A stretch of DNA of 64,000 nt from Streptomyces qinzhouensis (GCF_007856155.1 NZ_CP042266.1:62001-126000), one strand, 5' to 3'; positions 17,601 through 25,679 are shown, counted from the first letter of the stretch. Notes: generated by a model not told the origin, from the letters alone. Translations and numbers: made by a program.

Positions 17601-18028
17601 GTGACGAGGGTCAGCAGAGCCTCGCGCAGTGCGCCCGGGTCCGGTATGACCGCCGGTTCGATCAGCAGGACTTCGTAGCCGGGCCGGCCGGGGCGGGCGA
17701 GGGCCGCGCACTGGGCGGGGGTCAGCGGGTGGCCGGCGACCGGGGCCGGCCGGGTGAGGCGGTCGGCGACGCGTCCGGCGATGAGGGCGGCGGGTGCTCC
17801 CTGGGGCTCGGAGAACCGCAGGGTGTGATGGTCCGGGCCGTGCCGCAGCAGCCGGTGCCGCCAGGTGGGCCGGTCCTCGTCTTCGGCGGTCAGCTCGCGC
17901 AGGACCTGTTCCAGCGCGGCGGTGTCGAGCGGGCCGTGCAGTTCGACGTCCCAGGGGGCGAGGTAGGGGGGGTGCCCGGGGTCGACGACCACGGAGATCG
18001 GCAGATGCGGGAAGCGGTGAGGATTCAT
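14693..18028 (-). CDS. Standalone protein with two condensation-like domains and a thioesterase-like C-terminus
   Basis: This 1111-residue protein has two NRPS-condensation-like domains (roughly residues 1-480 and 510-960). A short alpha/beta-hydrolase-like end follows, with G-G-F-S-G-A-G near residue 1060 as a possible nucleophile elbow. No adenylation or carrier domain is present. Both HHxxxDG motifs are degenerate: V-D-E-L-A-L-D-T in the first and Y-H-R-A-L-L-D-T in the second, the latter keeping one histidine and the aspartate. Possible roles are acyl transfer between discrete carrier proteins, ester or amide formation, or a structural role. The ATG at 18028 overlaps the stop of a small upstream ORF (ATGA) and has little ribosome site of its own; an in-frame start at 18238 is less likely. 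SARP-type repeats lie upstream. I do not recognise a characterised homologue. Confidence 0.7.
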   Translation of the reverse strand: MNPHRFPHLPISVVVDPGHPPYLAPWDVELHGPLDTAALEQVLRELTAEDEDRPTWRHRLLRHGPDHHTLRFSEPQGAPAALIAGRVADRLTRPAPVAGHPLTPAQCAALARPGRPGYEVLLIEPAVIPDPGALREALLTLVTAHPQLRSRHAAPEGTTSRRDVLVEAEFTGETGFTALLESVGRTLDAHTGTRIRALLARDRGTDGPRPDRLAVIVDELALDTPSRHLLLADLTTALTTPGGPAAPPPHPAGLADWVAELRALARDTAEARHWTLVAAHRPPTPAPPAAPRSEPVPAPHGTARRARCGTEFVLAQEPTERIVHCLTRQLALTTGQILTGAFALALARWQTTSTVGFDVHDDPRADRPNLRRYIGRLTEPYPVQLTLDPGLDPLGQLTALTESLAASAGRADAGAGFGACREWSPDPATRRALRDVPPAQTCLLLTGLTDLTGPGGPPPGPAQPTHPIDVRPHIRDGRLSITVHRTADPADHITDTSVRTLAGHLRDVLKELADTPAAPILPAFRATPQQTALYTGGDARPGTGRHVEQLVWVWHGPLDTTRFTASWQSVQDCETVLRTAFTADGEPLLVVHEKVTPDITRQTFHDGDWSTLLERDRLRGFRLHRPGALRVTLLEREPARPQDPTWILVTYHRALLDTRSANILLREFYRAYLADGTLPGGERRPDLRDYTTWAAAQDAEPARDLWSGTVPPPGAASWPGRSPGATGLSGTGHARLRLDPAETTRLAHWTATWGTTESSALQAVWALLIHWGSGAAEAAPVRFTVTVSGRGVLFDGAALMPGPLRNPLPMHVEVDPADTVPNLLRQLRDRALDMAAYEWVPEDWIHAWDGRGSRSTGSMDTVVVFEDSPHPVDGLEAELAAHGIKAEFPVTVPARCAPPVGLLAHHDSAGGLILTGVYDRALFDADTVAQLLAQSVMLLRTISASADEDTTVGEVLELLGDRAVPRPAQDSPARREGLLLTLRAARHNRAGTICLIPPPDAPTTCYGPLSDLYSGPQELLVLDAGAGADDARDALAAHGADGPLLLGGFSGAGALACDLARRIAEDGGRPPRVVLADTASDEQERARDLARALRDAGPPAPFTPTDPFTGR

Positions 18029-18210
18029 GGCGTCCGGGGGGTGCGGTCCACTGCGGGTGGCCGAGTATCGCCGCTCGCTCCGGTGGGGGGAAGATGGGCG
18101 CGCGGGAACGTGGACGGCCCGGCCTGTTCGGTTCCGCCGTGCCCGCGCGGGTCCGGTGGAGCTGTGGAGTCCGGGTGGTCCCGGCGCGTCCCCGGCGGTC
18201 TCTCTCCCAT
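18025..18210 (-). CDS. Possible 61-aa leader ORF coupled to the condensation-domain gene
   Basis: An ATG at 18210 is preceded by AGGAG with six bases of spacing, far better than any ribosome site of the large gene downstream. The frame runs 61 codons and ends in a TGA sharing bases with the ATG at 18028. The peptide is Pro/Arg/Thr-rich with no recognisable domain, so it may simply carry ribosomes to the next start. The stop-start overlap and ribosome site are seen directly; that it is translated is inference. The low-complexity composition is a warning sign in GC-rich DNA. Confidence 0.4.
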   Translation of the reverse strand: MGERPPGTRRDHPDSTAPPDPRGHGGTEQAGPSTFPRAHLPPTGASGDTRPPAVDRTPRTP

Positions 18211-18304
18211 GACGTTCTCCTGCCGTGCCGGCGTCCATTGACGTTCGGCGAGCGTCGTGTTACGGGCCGTGTGCGGGTGGGGTTCGTCGGCCCGAGTGGG
18301 GCTG

Positions 18305-18359
18305 GAGCCGGTCCCGAGTGAGACCTGAGCGATGTCCGAGCGATGTCCGAGTGCGGCAG
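18305..18359 (-). promoter_or_regulatory. Candidate SARP-binding direct repeats (11-bp period)
   Basis: Five consecutive 11-bp units each begin with GAG. The third and fourth (18327-18337, 18338-18348) are identical, GAGCGATGTCC. SARP activators bind short direct repeats spaced one helical turn (11 bp), and TCCGAGCG resembles the DnrI-type heptamer. The block lies about 95-150 bp upstream of the leader ORF for the condensation-domain gene, and a TAACAC-like -10 element sits near 18257-18262 on the minus strand. The target regulator is presumably one of the two SARPs just beyond. Confidence 0.5.
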
Positions 18360-18823
18360 GCCCCGGGTATCCGCGGGCGTGGGCACGGCATCGCGGGGGC
18401 GGGCCGTCCGGGGGCGTGAACGGGGTCCGGGCGGCGGGGAGGGGCGAGGGTTGGTGACGGGCGGCGGGCGAGGGCGGTGAGGGGCGCCCCGGGGCCGGGG
18501 TCGGCCCACGGGTTGCGTCCCGGGCCGACCCTCGGACGATACGGCAGGCCCGGCCCGGCGGTTGGGGCGGTGCGCCGCTCCCGGGTGCGGGCGGGCGGTG
18601 CCCGGGGACGCTCCGCCACCGGACGCATCGCTGTGGCGTGCGCGGGCCGTCCGCCGGGCCGGGCCCGAGCGCCGCGGCCCGGCCTTGAAGGCGGCGACGC
18701 CCCTGGGGGGTGCGCAGCGGGGCGGCCGCACCGGCCGGCCGGTGTCCCCGCGTTCCGTATCCGCTCTTCGACGGTCGCCGTACCGTCCGGTGCGGCGCCG
18801 GCGAGGTGATCCGGACGGAAGAC
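18360..18823. other. Gene-free GC-rich spacer downstream of SARP 1
   Basis: I see no convincing gene here on either strand; open frames are low-complexity Arg/Pro/Gly translations without ribosome sites. The stretch separates the end of the first SARP gene from the repeat block at 18305-18359. Confidence 0.5.
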
Positions 18824-19645
18824 CTAGGCGGCGTACCGGTCGAAGGTGGAGCCGCGGCGCAGACCGGCCACCACGTCGAGTTCCGGATCGACCGAGAGCA
18901 CGGCCTGGTGCAGGCGCTGCAGCGGCGGTGAGGGTTCCACGCCGAGTTCCTCTATGAGGCCCTCCCGCAGCCTTCGGTACACGTTCAGGGCGGCGGCCTG
19001 CCGTCCGGACCGGTACAGGGCCACTATCGCCTGTGCGTGGAGGCCTTCGTGCTGGGGGTGGCGGGCGATCAGGTCGGCGAGTTCGGCGACGAGTTCCGCG
19101 TGCCGGCCGAGCCGCAGATCGGCGTCGATACGCCGTTCCGTGGTCATCAGCCGGGACTCCTCCAGCCGTGTGACCTCTATGTCCAGGACCGGGCCGAGCC
19201 GTACGTCGACCAGGGCGGGCCCCTGCCACAGGGCGAGGGCCTGCCGGAAGCAGCGGGCGGCCCGGCGGTCGTCGCCTTCCTCGAAGGCCGTCTGGCCCTC
19301 GGCGACCAGGTTCTCGTAGGTGTACACGTCCACGGACTCCGGCGGGATGCGCAGCAGATAGCCGCCGTGCCGGGTGGCCAGAACGTTCTTCGCCCCGCCG
19401 GGGGCGTCGGGCCCCATCGCGCTGCCGAGGCAGCGGCGCAGTTGCATGATGTACGTCTGCAGTGTGGTCATCGCGCTCTGCGGAAGCTCCGTCCCCCAGA
19501 TCTCCTCCATCAGCGTCGACACCGGTATGACGCGGCTGGGGTAAAGCGCCAGCAGGGCCAGCACCTGTCGTGGTTTCCCGGCGGTCGGAACGATCGAGTC
19601 CCCGTTCTCCGCGGCGGAAAGCGGACCCAGTACCTGAATCTCCAT
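18824..19645 (-). CDS. SARP-family transcriptional activator (first of two)
   Basis: This 273-residue protein is a small SARP. A winged-helix OmpR-like DNA-binding domain covers residues 1-95 (M-E-I-Q-V-L-G-P-L-S-A, then G-K-P-R-Q-V-L-A-L-L-A-L, then T-L-Q-T-Y-I-M-Q-L-R-R). A bacterial transcriptional activation (BTAD) domain follows to about residue 255, with H-P-Q-H-E-G-L-H-A-Q and G-V-E-P-S-P-P-L. The ATG at 19645 follows GGGGAG; a longer in-frame start has no ribosome site. Unlike its neighbour it has no TTA codon that I can find. SARPs activate biosynthetic genes by binding direct repeats near -35; the likely target is the repeat block at 18305-18359. Confidence 0.92.
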   Translation of the reverse strand: MEIQVLGPLSAAENGDSIVPTAGKPRQVLALLALYPSRVIPVSTLMEEIWGTELPQSAMTTLQTYIMQLRRCLGSAMGPDAPGGAKNVLATRHGGYLLRIPPESVDVYTYENLVAEGQTAFEEGDDRRAARCFRQALALWQGPALVDVRLGPVLDIEVTRLEESRLMTTERRIDADLRLGRHAELVAELADLIARHPQHEGLHAQAIVALYRSGRQAAALNVYRRLREGLIEELGVEPSPPLQRLHQAVLSVDPELDVVAGLRRGSTFDRYAA

Positions 19646-20258
19646 AGTTCTCCCCGTTCGTCTTCGGGCACTCCCGATGGCGGAAAGTCCTCGGCGAATC
19701 AGCACGCTAACCCCACCCGCACCGGAGGCATCAATTCCTTCAGCGGCACTTGAGCGATCCTCCAAGACCGGCCGGACGGGGGCGTGGTGCACGAAGGCGA
19801 AGGGAAACCCGTGGACGGGCCGGGCACTCCCCCGCGGGGGGTCTCACCGTCGGATTCCTCCGCGCTCCGGTGCGCGGGGCCCTGTTCAAAGGCCCCGCGC
19901 GGCCGTCCCGGCGGCCGGCTCCGGCCCGGTCGTGTCCGGGCCGCGGGGGCACGCGGGGTCGCGGATCGCGGGGCTGCGGGGCTGCGGGGTGTTGTGCCCG
20001 GGGTGGGGCGCGGGGCGGTGTGCCTTACCCGGCGGGGCGGTGGACCGCTCGGGCGGTTTCCTGTCCGGGACGGGCCGGGTACGTCGCGGTCCGCCGGGGC
20101 GGGGGGCGGTGTGCCGCGGCGGACGCGGATCGTGGAGGCGCGAGCGGGCGGGGGCGGGCCGGGGTTTCACGGGGTCTCCCCCGCGGGGCGGTGGGGCGCT
20201 CCGCGGGGGCGGGGAGGGAGGCGGGCCGTGGTCCGGGCCGGCGGGGGGTAGTCCTGGG
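19646..20258. other. Intergenic region between the two SARP genes with a hairpin
   Basis: The first 110 bases are comparatively AT-rich and should hold the promoter of the first SARP gene. From about 19760 the DNA is extremely GC-rich and I see no gene. A perfect 9-bp hairpin (19871-19879 with 19889-19897, loop CTGTTCAAA) may end transcription coming from the second SARP gene. Confidence 0.5.
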
Positions 20259-21122
20259 TCAGTTGACGCGTAAGCGGCCCGTGCTTCCCGTGCGGGCCGC
20301 GACGAGGGTCCGCTGCTCCGGGAGCGGGGTCTCGGCGGCGGCCGTCAGGATCGACTGCTGGAGCCTGCGCAGCCGCGGCGAGGGCTCCAGGCCCAGGTCC
20401 CGCACCAGGGTGCCGCGCAGCCGGTGGTAGACGTCCAGGGCCTCGCCGCGGCGGCCCGAGCGGTGCAGTGCCAGCATGAACTGGGCGTGCAGATTCTCGT
20501 GGGCGCTGTAACGGCTGGTCAGCACGGTGAGTTCGGCCAGCAGTTCGCGATGGCGGTCGAGCCTGAGGTCGGCCTCGATGCGCTGGTCGAGGGCGCACAG
20601 CCGGCTCTCCTCCAGCCGCCTGGCCTCCATCTCCAGCTGCGCGCCGGTCTGTACGTCGGCGAAGGCGGAGCCGGTCCACAGGGCCAGGGCCTCCCGCAGC
20701 AGCCGTGAGGCGCCCCGGTAGTCGCCCTGGTCCATCGCGCGGTAGCCCGTACCCGAGAGCCGTTCGAACTCCCGGACGTCGCTGCTGCCCTCCCCCAGGA
20801 CGAGCATGTATCCGCCGGGCGAGGTGACCAGGACGTCCTTGGCCCTGCGCCGCGAGGGCGAGTCCGAGCCGGCGCCGGGCTCCTGCCGGTCCAGCGCGAG
20901 CGCGATGAGGTCGCGCAGTTGCAGGACGTAGGTCTGGAGTGTGGTGCGGGCGCTGCGCGGTGGCCTGCCCGCCCACAGCTCGTCGATGAGTGCGGAGACC
21001 GGCACCACCCGGTCGGCATGGAGCGCCAGCAGGGCGAGTACCTGCCGGGGTTTCGGAGCTGTGGGGGCGATGGACGCCCCGTTTTCCCTGACGTCCAATA
21101 CGCCCAATACGTCGATCTGCAC
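20259..21122 (-). CDS. SARP-family transcriptional activator (second), TTA-containing
   Basis: This 287-residue SARP has an N-terminal winged-helix domain (V-L-G-V-L-D-V-R-E-N, K-P-R-Q-V-L-A-L-L-A-L-H, T-T-L-Q-T-Y-V-L-Q-L-R) and a BTAD domain from about residue 105 to 265 ending L-G-L-E-P-S-P-R-L. The start is the GTG at 21122. A leucine four codons from the end is TTA (20273-20271), so full synthesis needs the bldA tRNA. A consensus-like TTGACA promoter lies 70 bases upstream. The two SARPs are similar in layout and probably arose by duplication. It likely controls the middle block. Confidence 0.92.
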   Translation of the reverse strand: MQIDVLGVLDVRENGASIAPTAPKPRQVLALLALHADRVVPVSALIDELWAGRPPRSARTTLQTYVLQLRDLIALALDRQEPGAGSDSPSRRRAKDVLVTSPGGYMLVLGEGSSDVREFERLSGTGYRAMDQGDYRGASRLLREALALWTGSAFADVQTGAQLEMEARRLEESRLCALDQRIEADLRLDRHRELLAELTVLTSRYSAHENLHAQFMLALHRSGRRGEALDVYHRLRGTLVRDLGLEPSPRLRRLQQSILTAAAETPLPEQRTLVAARTGSTGRLRVN

Positions 21123-21129
21123 GCCGTCG

Positions 21130-21137
21130 CCCCCTAG
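21130..21137 (-). promoter_or_regulatory. CTAGGGGG motif at the SARP 2 start (candidate LAL operator)
   Basis: The minus strand reads CTAGGGGG about 8 bases upstream of the GTG of the second SARP gene. It is one of five copies of the CTAGGGG core in the 21-43 kb zone. Here it lies downstream of the predicted promoter, in the leader, where a bound protein would block rather than activate; this may also be a chance match. Confidence 0.35.
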
Positions 21138-21164
21138 TTGTATGTGCTGCCGTCCGGCACCTCA

Positions 21165-21195
21165 CGAGTACAAAAAAGGACAGACCGTTTGTCAA
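21165..21195 (-). promoter_or_regulatory. Sigma-70-like promoter of SARP 2
   Basis: On the minus strand TTGACA (21195-21190) is followed after 19 bases by TACTCG (21170-21165), inside an unusually AT-rich stretch (about 21130-21300). The -35 box is perfect, the spacing a little long and the -10 box weak. Confidence 0.5.
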
Positions 21196-21782
21196 CAGCA
21201 ATCCGGTCTCACTGTTTTGATGCCCCATACAGCAGATATCTGGTCCAACTTTCCTTATACCGCTCTGACTTGGGATGCCCTTCGGTCCGCGATCTTCGCC
21301 CCGTCGAAAAGCGCCGGGATATCACTCGGATCCGGTGAACGGGCGGCCGGGCGAACCGACCGCTGTTTTCGGACAGGAAGGGCGGACCGGCCGTTGCGGC
21401 GGCCGGTCGGGCGATCATCAATAGGCTGTTACCGAGGTGGTTTTCCGTGCTCGTGGGACCGGCGGGCGGGGCCGGGACCGGTGGACCTGTGGTCCGTGAC
21501 GGTGCGGCCGGACCGGGCCGGGCCGGTGGGCGGTCGGTTGCCGGGCGGCCCGGCGAGCGGCGGATCGCCCGGCCCTGCCGCGGCCGGCACGCGGGAATCC
21601 GTCGCCGCCGTCCCCGGTTCCTTCCCGGGGACCGGGCGGGGGGCTCGAGCCCGCTCCCGACCCCGGGGAACATCGTCGGATCGCCGGTACGGCCGTGATT
21701 CCCGCCGCGCACGACGCCGCGGCCGCCGGCGACGGCGCGAGCGGCAGCGCGGACGGCACCCCGGGCGGCAGCGGCGGCAGGC

Positions 21783-21971
21783 TCAGCGCCAGCTGCCGGG
21801 CGCCGCGTAGTCCCCCGGCCGCTCCCACCATTTCCACCCCGGTGACACCCCGCGCACGGGCCCCGCCCGGCCACGGCCCCTCAGAGCGAGCAGCACCACC
21901 GCGACGGCTGCCAGCTCCTCCTCGCAGGCCCGGCCGCGTTCCAGGCGGAGCACCGCCGGTGCACCCTCCAT
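21783..21971 (-). CDS. accE: Acyl-CoA carboxylase epsilon-subunit-like protein (orphan)
   Basis: This 62-residue ORF matches the pattern of actinomycete acyl-CoA carboxylase epsilon subunits. It has a start with L-R-L-E-R-G-R-A, an acidic E-E-E-L-A-A-V-A-V-V-L-L-A-L helix, a basic linker, and the closing W-W-E-R-P-G-D-Y-A-A-P-G-S-W. Epsilon subunits stabilise the alpha-beta complexes that make malonyl- and methylmalonyl-CoA. The ATG at 21971 sits 8 bases after GGGAGG; a GTG eight codons earlier overlaps that ribosome site. The usual partner, the beta (carboxyltransferase) subunit, is absent from the window. It may boost extender-unit supply for the nearby polyketide synthase. Short length keeps the confidence moderate. 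Confidence 0.6.
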   Translation of the reverse strand: MEGAPAVLRLERGRACEEELAAVAVVLLALRGRGRAGPVRGVSPGWKWWERPGDYAAPGSWR

Positions 21972-22362
21972 CCGGCCCACCTCCCTTCTTCTCACGGCCC
22001 GGCCATGGTCTATCGGGACACTGGAGAAGCGCCAAGGGATCGCTGGAGGCCTGCCGCTCGCCGTGCTGCGGCGAGCGGCCCGGGGAGCGGGGGCGGCCGT
22101 GTGCCGGGGGGTGCTCGCGGCGGTGCGGGGGCCGCCGGAGCCGGGCGCGGGCCGGTGCGGCGGTAAGGGAGGGCGGCCTGATGAGGAGGGGTCGCCGGGC
22201 CGTGCTGTAGGGGTTCGCGGGCCGCCGGGCCGGCCGGAGCGGGCGCCCTGATGGGGAGGGGTGGCCGGGCCGTGCCGGATGTGCCTGGTGGAGGGCCGGT
22301 TGGCGGTGTCGCCGGGTATGGCGGGGATATGCCGGGGAGCCCCTATCCGCTAAGGGTCGAAA

Positions 22363-22373
22363 CCCCTAGGGGG
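22363..22373 (+). promoter_or_regulatory. CCCCTAGGGGG motif upstream of the LAL regulator
   Basis: CCCCTAGGGGG is a perfect palindrome extended by one G. It lies 255 bases before the start of the LAL gene, with the related half CTAAGGG at 22350-22356 just upstream. It shares the CTAGGGG core with sites before the aminomutase, the adenylase/acyltransferase and the ACP/adenylase genes, suggesting autoregulation. Confidence 0.45.
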
Positions 22374-22627
22374 CTCTGTGCCGGGTGGCGGTGCGGCCCT
22401 TGCTCCATTGCACTCTTGCCGGAGCCTTGGTCAAATCATGGTTGCCAATCGGCTTTCCGGGACTAATGGGGGTGTGCGTGTGCTGCGGTCCCGTGCGGAG
22501 TCATTCCGTCTCCACGTGAGTTCGGCGATGCGCCGCGGACTCCCCCTCCGTAAGCGGTCCCGTCCCGTGCCGGCCGTCACCGGCGACGGGGCAGGCTGCA
22601 TGGTGTACGTACCGACAGGGGGAAACA

Positions 22628-25480
22628 GTGCTGGTGGAGCGTTCGGAGATTCTCGAAGAACTCGGTGACCTGCTGGCCCGGTCCGCGCGGGGCAGGGGTG
22701 CCATCGCCTCGATCAGCGGCTCGACCGCCATGGGAAAGACCGCTGTTCTGAACGTCCTGGCGGACCAGGCGTCTTCGGCGGGCAGCACTGTTCTCGGTGT
22801 GGTGAGCACACCGGACGAGCGTGAGCATGCGTTCAGCGGGCTGGCCCAGCTGTTCCAGGCGGTGCACGCGCACGCTCCGGAGGCCGCGGGCGGCGGCGTC
22901 GATCTCCCCGGCGGGGTCCGCCTCGGCGGGCCGGCCGGGGTGGCCGTCCCGCCGGCTTCGGGGGTGGCCCAGGACGAGCTGGTGGCGGTCGCCCGGCAGA
23001 CGCACCGGGTCGTCGCCGCTCTGGCGGCCCGGGGACATGTGCTGATCACGGTGGACGATATTCAGCACACCGACGCGGCCACGCTCTTCTGTATCCGTTA
23101 TCTGGCGCAGCGGCTGCCGCAGCTGCCCGTCACGCTGGTGCTGACACGAGGCACCCTGCTCGTCGACGAGCAGTCGCCTCGTGTTCTGGACGATCTCGTC
23201 TACAAGACGAGCGTACGGCGTTTCCATCTGGGGCCGCTCTCCCGCGAGGGGGTGCGGGAGCTGGCGGCGAGTCTGGTCCCGTTCGCTCCGCCGGACGATT
23301 TCGTGGCGGAGCTGCACCGGCTGAGCATGGGCAATCCGCTGCTCGTCCAGGCCGTGGTGGAGGACGGATTACGCGCGGCGTCGGAGTCGGCGGCGGCCCG
23401 GGTGCTGTCGGGGGCCGATGATCACGGCGGCCGGCCCGATCCCGGGGACCGGCTGTCGGCCGGGCACGTCTTCCAGCAGGTGGTTCTCACCTGTCTGCAC
23501 CGGCTGGGTCCGCACGCGGAGCGGGTGGCCCGCTGTGTGGCGCTGCTGGACCGGGCGGCCACGACGCTGTTGCTGAGCCGGTTGAGCGGTATCGAGGCGG
23601 AGCTGGTGCGGCGCTGTCTGCGGCTGCTCACGGGGATCGGTGTGCTGGACGGTACCCGGTTGCGGCATCCGGGTATGCGGCAGGCGCTGCTGCGTGAGAT
23701 GTCCCCCGACGAGGCGACGGAGCTGCGGCATCGCGCGGCCCGGCTGCTGTACGACGACGGGGCGCCGCCGCAGGCCGTTGCCGTGCATCTGCTCGGGTCG
23801 GGTCCGCTGCGCGAGGGGTGGGTGGTTCCGGTGCTTCAGGAGGCCGCCCGGCAGGCGCTGGCGGACGGTGAGGTGGCGCAGGGGCTGAGGTGTCTGGAGC
23901 TGGCCCGGGACTGCTGCTCGGAGGAGGCGGAGCGGCTGTCGGTGATGTCGCAGTACGCCTATGGCCAGTGGCAGCTGCGGCCCGCCCACTCGGCTCAGCA
24001 CTTTCTGGCGCTGAAGAATCCGATCACGGCGGGGAAGCTGGCGTGCGGTGATGCGCTGCGGGTGGCGGAGGGCATGATGTTCTACCTCCACTTCGACGAG
24101 GCGATGAAGGTCGTGGACCATCAGAACGGCGACGAGGGTGCGGTGACGGCGCTGCACGGTACGCGGCTGCTGATGGCCTCGGAGTTTTTGGGGCTGCTCG
24201 ACCGGCCGGCCCGGCCGCTGCCGAAGGTGCAGTTGTCGGCGACGTCGACGTCGGAGGTGCGGGCCCGGCACGCTCTGGTGCGGGCGCTGGGGCGGGGGGC
24301 GGACGAGGACGCGATCGCGCTGGCCGAGCAGGTGCTTCAGGGCAGTCACTCCCCCGAACCGTGGAAGCTGGACGGTTTTCAGGCCGCGCTGCTGACGCTC
24401 TGTTATACGGATCGGCTGGATGCGGCCCGTAAGTGGTACGAGGTCCTCGCGGCCGACTCGGGGCGGTACGAGGCGCCGGGGTGGCGGGGGCTGCTGGAGA
24501 GCACCGGCGCGCTGATCTCGCTGCGGCGTGGCCAGTTGGCGGATGCGGTGCGCCAGGCGGAGACGGCGCGGGCCCGGTTGTCGGGGCGGAGCTGGAATGT
24601 CGGCAGTGCGTCGGCGCTGGCGGTGCTGATCGAGGCGCTGACCGCGATGGGTGACCATGAGGCCGTGGTGAAGCTGCTGGCCGTGGAGCCTCCGCAGGCG
24701 TTGTTCCAGACGCGGGCCGGGCTGCATTACCTGTATGCGCGGGGCCGGCACCATGTGGCGACGGGCAAGCTGAACATGGCGCTGACCGATTTCCTGGGCT
24801 GCGGCACGCTGATGCAGCGCTGGAATGTGGACACGCCGGCCCTGGCGCCGTGGCGGCTGGGGGCGGCGGAGGTGTGGATGCGGCTGGGTGACCGGGAGCG
24901 GGCGGCGCGGCTGGTGGAGAAGCAGTTCGCGGCGACGGAGGCGGGGCTGACGCGGTCCCGGGGGATGGTGCTGCACAGTCTGGCGCTGCTGCAGCCGGCG
25001 GCGAAGCAGCCGCCGATTCTGCTGGACGCGTTCGACCGGCTGGACAACAGCGGTGCGTGGTACGAGGCGGCGAGTGTCCTGGTCGATCTGAGCCGTGCCT
25101 ACCAGCAGTTGGGTGAGACGGCGGTGGCGCGGCAGACGGCGCGGCGGGCCTGGCGGCTGGCCAGGAGCTGCCGGGCGGAGTCGTTGTGCCAGTCGCTGCT
25201 GCCGACGAAGACGCCCCGGGTCGCCGAGGCGAAGAAGCCGGCGAGCCCGGGCGGCGGCCACGGCGGGGACCAGTTCAGCTTCGACAGGCTGAGCGAGTCG
25301 GAGCGGCGGGTCGCGATTCTCGCCACGCAGGGGTACGCCAACCGGGAGATCGCCGACCGGCTGTACATCACGGTCAGCACGGTGGAGCAGCATCTGACCC
25401 GGGTCTACCGGAAGTTGGGCATCAGGAACCGGGAGCAGCTCCTGGACGGGGATCACGCCGTGCCCTGTCAGGCGGTCTGA
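22628..25480 (+). CDS. LAL-family LuxR regulator, TTA-containing
   Basis: This 950-residue protein has the layout of large ATP-binding LuxR regulators. A P-loop, G-S-T-A-M-G-K-T, lies near residue 35, and a Walker-B-like L-I-T-V-D-D-I-Q near 140. A long helical/TPR-like middle follows, then a C-terminal LuxR helix-turn-helix (L-S-E-S-E-R-R-V-A-I-L-A to S-T-V-E-Q-H-L-T-R-V-Y-R-K-L-G) at about residues 880-940. The GTG start at 22628 follows AGGGGG. Codon 248 is TTA (23369-23371), so it depends on bldA. LAL proteins usually activate polyketide clusters. The CTAGGGG motif found before this gene and before the starter-unit genes is its probable site. Confidence 0.93.
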   Translation: MLVERSEILEELGDLLARSARGRGAIASISGSTAMGKTAVLNVLADQASSAGSTVLGVVSTPDEREHAFSGLAQLFQAVHAHAPEAAGGGVDLPGGVRLGGPAGVAVPPASGVAQDELVAVARQTHRVVAALAARGHVLITVDDIQHTDAATLFCIRYLAQRLPQLPVTLVLTRGTLLVDEQSPRVLDDLVYKTSVRRFHLGPLSREGVRELAASLVPFAPPDDFVAELHRLSMGNPLLVQAVVEDGLRAASESAAARVLSGADDHGGRPDPGDRLSAGHVFQQVVLTCLHRLGPHAERVARCVALLDRAATTLLLSRLSGIEAELVRRCLRLLTGIGVLDGTRLRHPGMRQALLREMSPDEATELRHRAARLLYDDGAPPQAVAVHLLGSGPLREGWVVPVLQEAARQALADGEVAQGLRCLELARDCCSEEAERLSVMSQYAYGQWQLRPAHSAQHFLALKNPITAGKLACGDALRVAEGMMFYLHFDEAMKVVDHQNGDEGAVTALHGTRLLMASEFLGLLDRPARPLPKVQLSATSTSEVRARHALVRALGRGADEDAIALAEQVLQGSHSPEPWKLDGFQAALLTLCYTDRLDAARKWYEVLAADSGRYEAPGWRGLLESTGALISLRRGQLADAVRQAETARARLSGRSWNVGSASALAVLIEALTAMGDHEAVVKLLAVEPPQALFQTRAGLHYLYARGRHHVATGKLNMALTDFLGCGTLMQRWNVDTPALAPWRLGAAEVWMRLGDRERAARLVEKQFAATEAGLTRSRGMVLHSLALLQPAAKQPPILLDAFDRLDNSGAWYEAASVLVDLSRAYQQLGETAVARQTARRAWRLARSCRAESLCQSLLPTKTPRVAEAKKPASPGGGHGGDQFSFDRLSESERRVAILATQGYANREIADRLYITVSTVEQHLTRVYRKLGIRNREQLLDGDHAVPCQAV

Positions 25481-25548
25481 CCCAGGTCGTGTCCGGGCCG
25501 GTGTCCGGGCAGGCGGGAGGTGCCCCCGCCCGCCCGGTCCCCGTGTTC

Positions 25549-25571
25549 GGGGGACGTGCGGCATGTCCCCC
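25549..25571. terminator. Hairpin downstream of the LAL gene
   Basis: GGGGGAC (25549-25555) pairs with GTCCCCC (25565-25571) over a 9-nt loop, about 70 bases after the LAL stop. An overlapping alternative hairpin (GTCCCC with GGGGGAC) shares one arm. No T tract. Confidence 0.4.
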
Positions 25572-25679
25572 GCGCCCCCGGCCCCTGGCCCCCGGCCCGC
25601 GTGTCCCGGGGGCCGTTCCCGTGCCCGGGGGGTGGGGGTGTATCCCGTTCGCCGGTTGCGGCCGGTTGCGAAAGAAGGA

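Larger units (their letters stand above)
21196..22627. other. 1.4-kb intergenic region holding only a tiny accE-like gene
   Basis: Apart from the 62-codon epsilon-subunit-like gene at 21783-21971, I find no convincing gene here. The left 100 bases are AT-rich promoter DNA for SARP 2. The centre is GC-rich with low-complexity open frames. The right 260 bases contain the CCCCTAGGGGG motif at 22363 and the leader of the LAL regulator. Confidence 0.5.

Noticed and set aside
14856-19229. 1457-codon minus-strand frame over the condensation-domain gene
   Set aside because: Arg/Pro-rich shadow; the overlapping frame at 14693-18028 has the condensation and thioesterase-like motifs.
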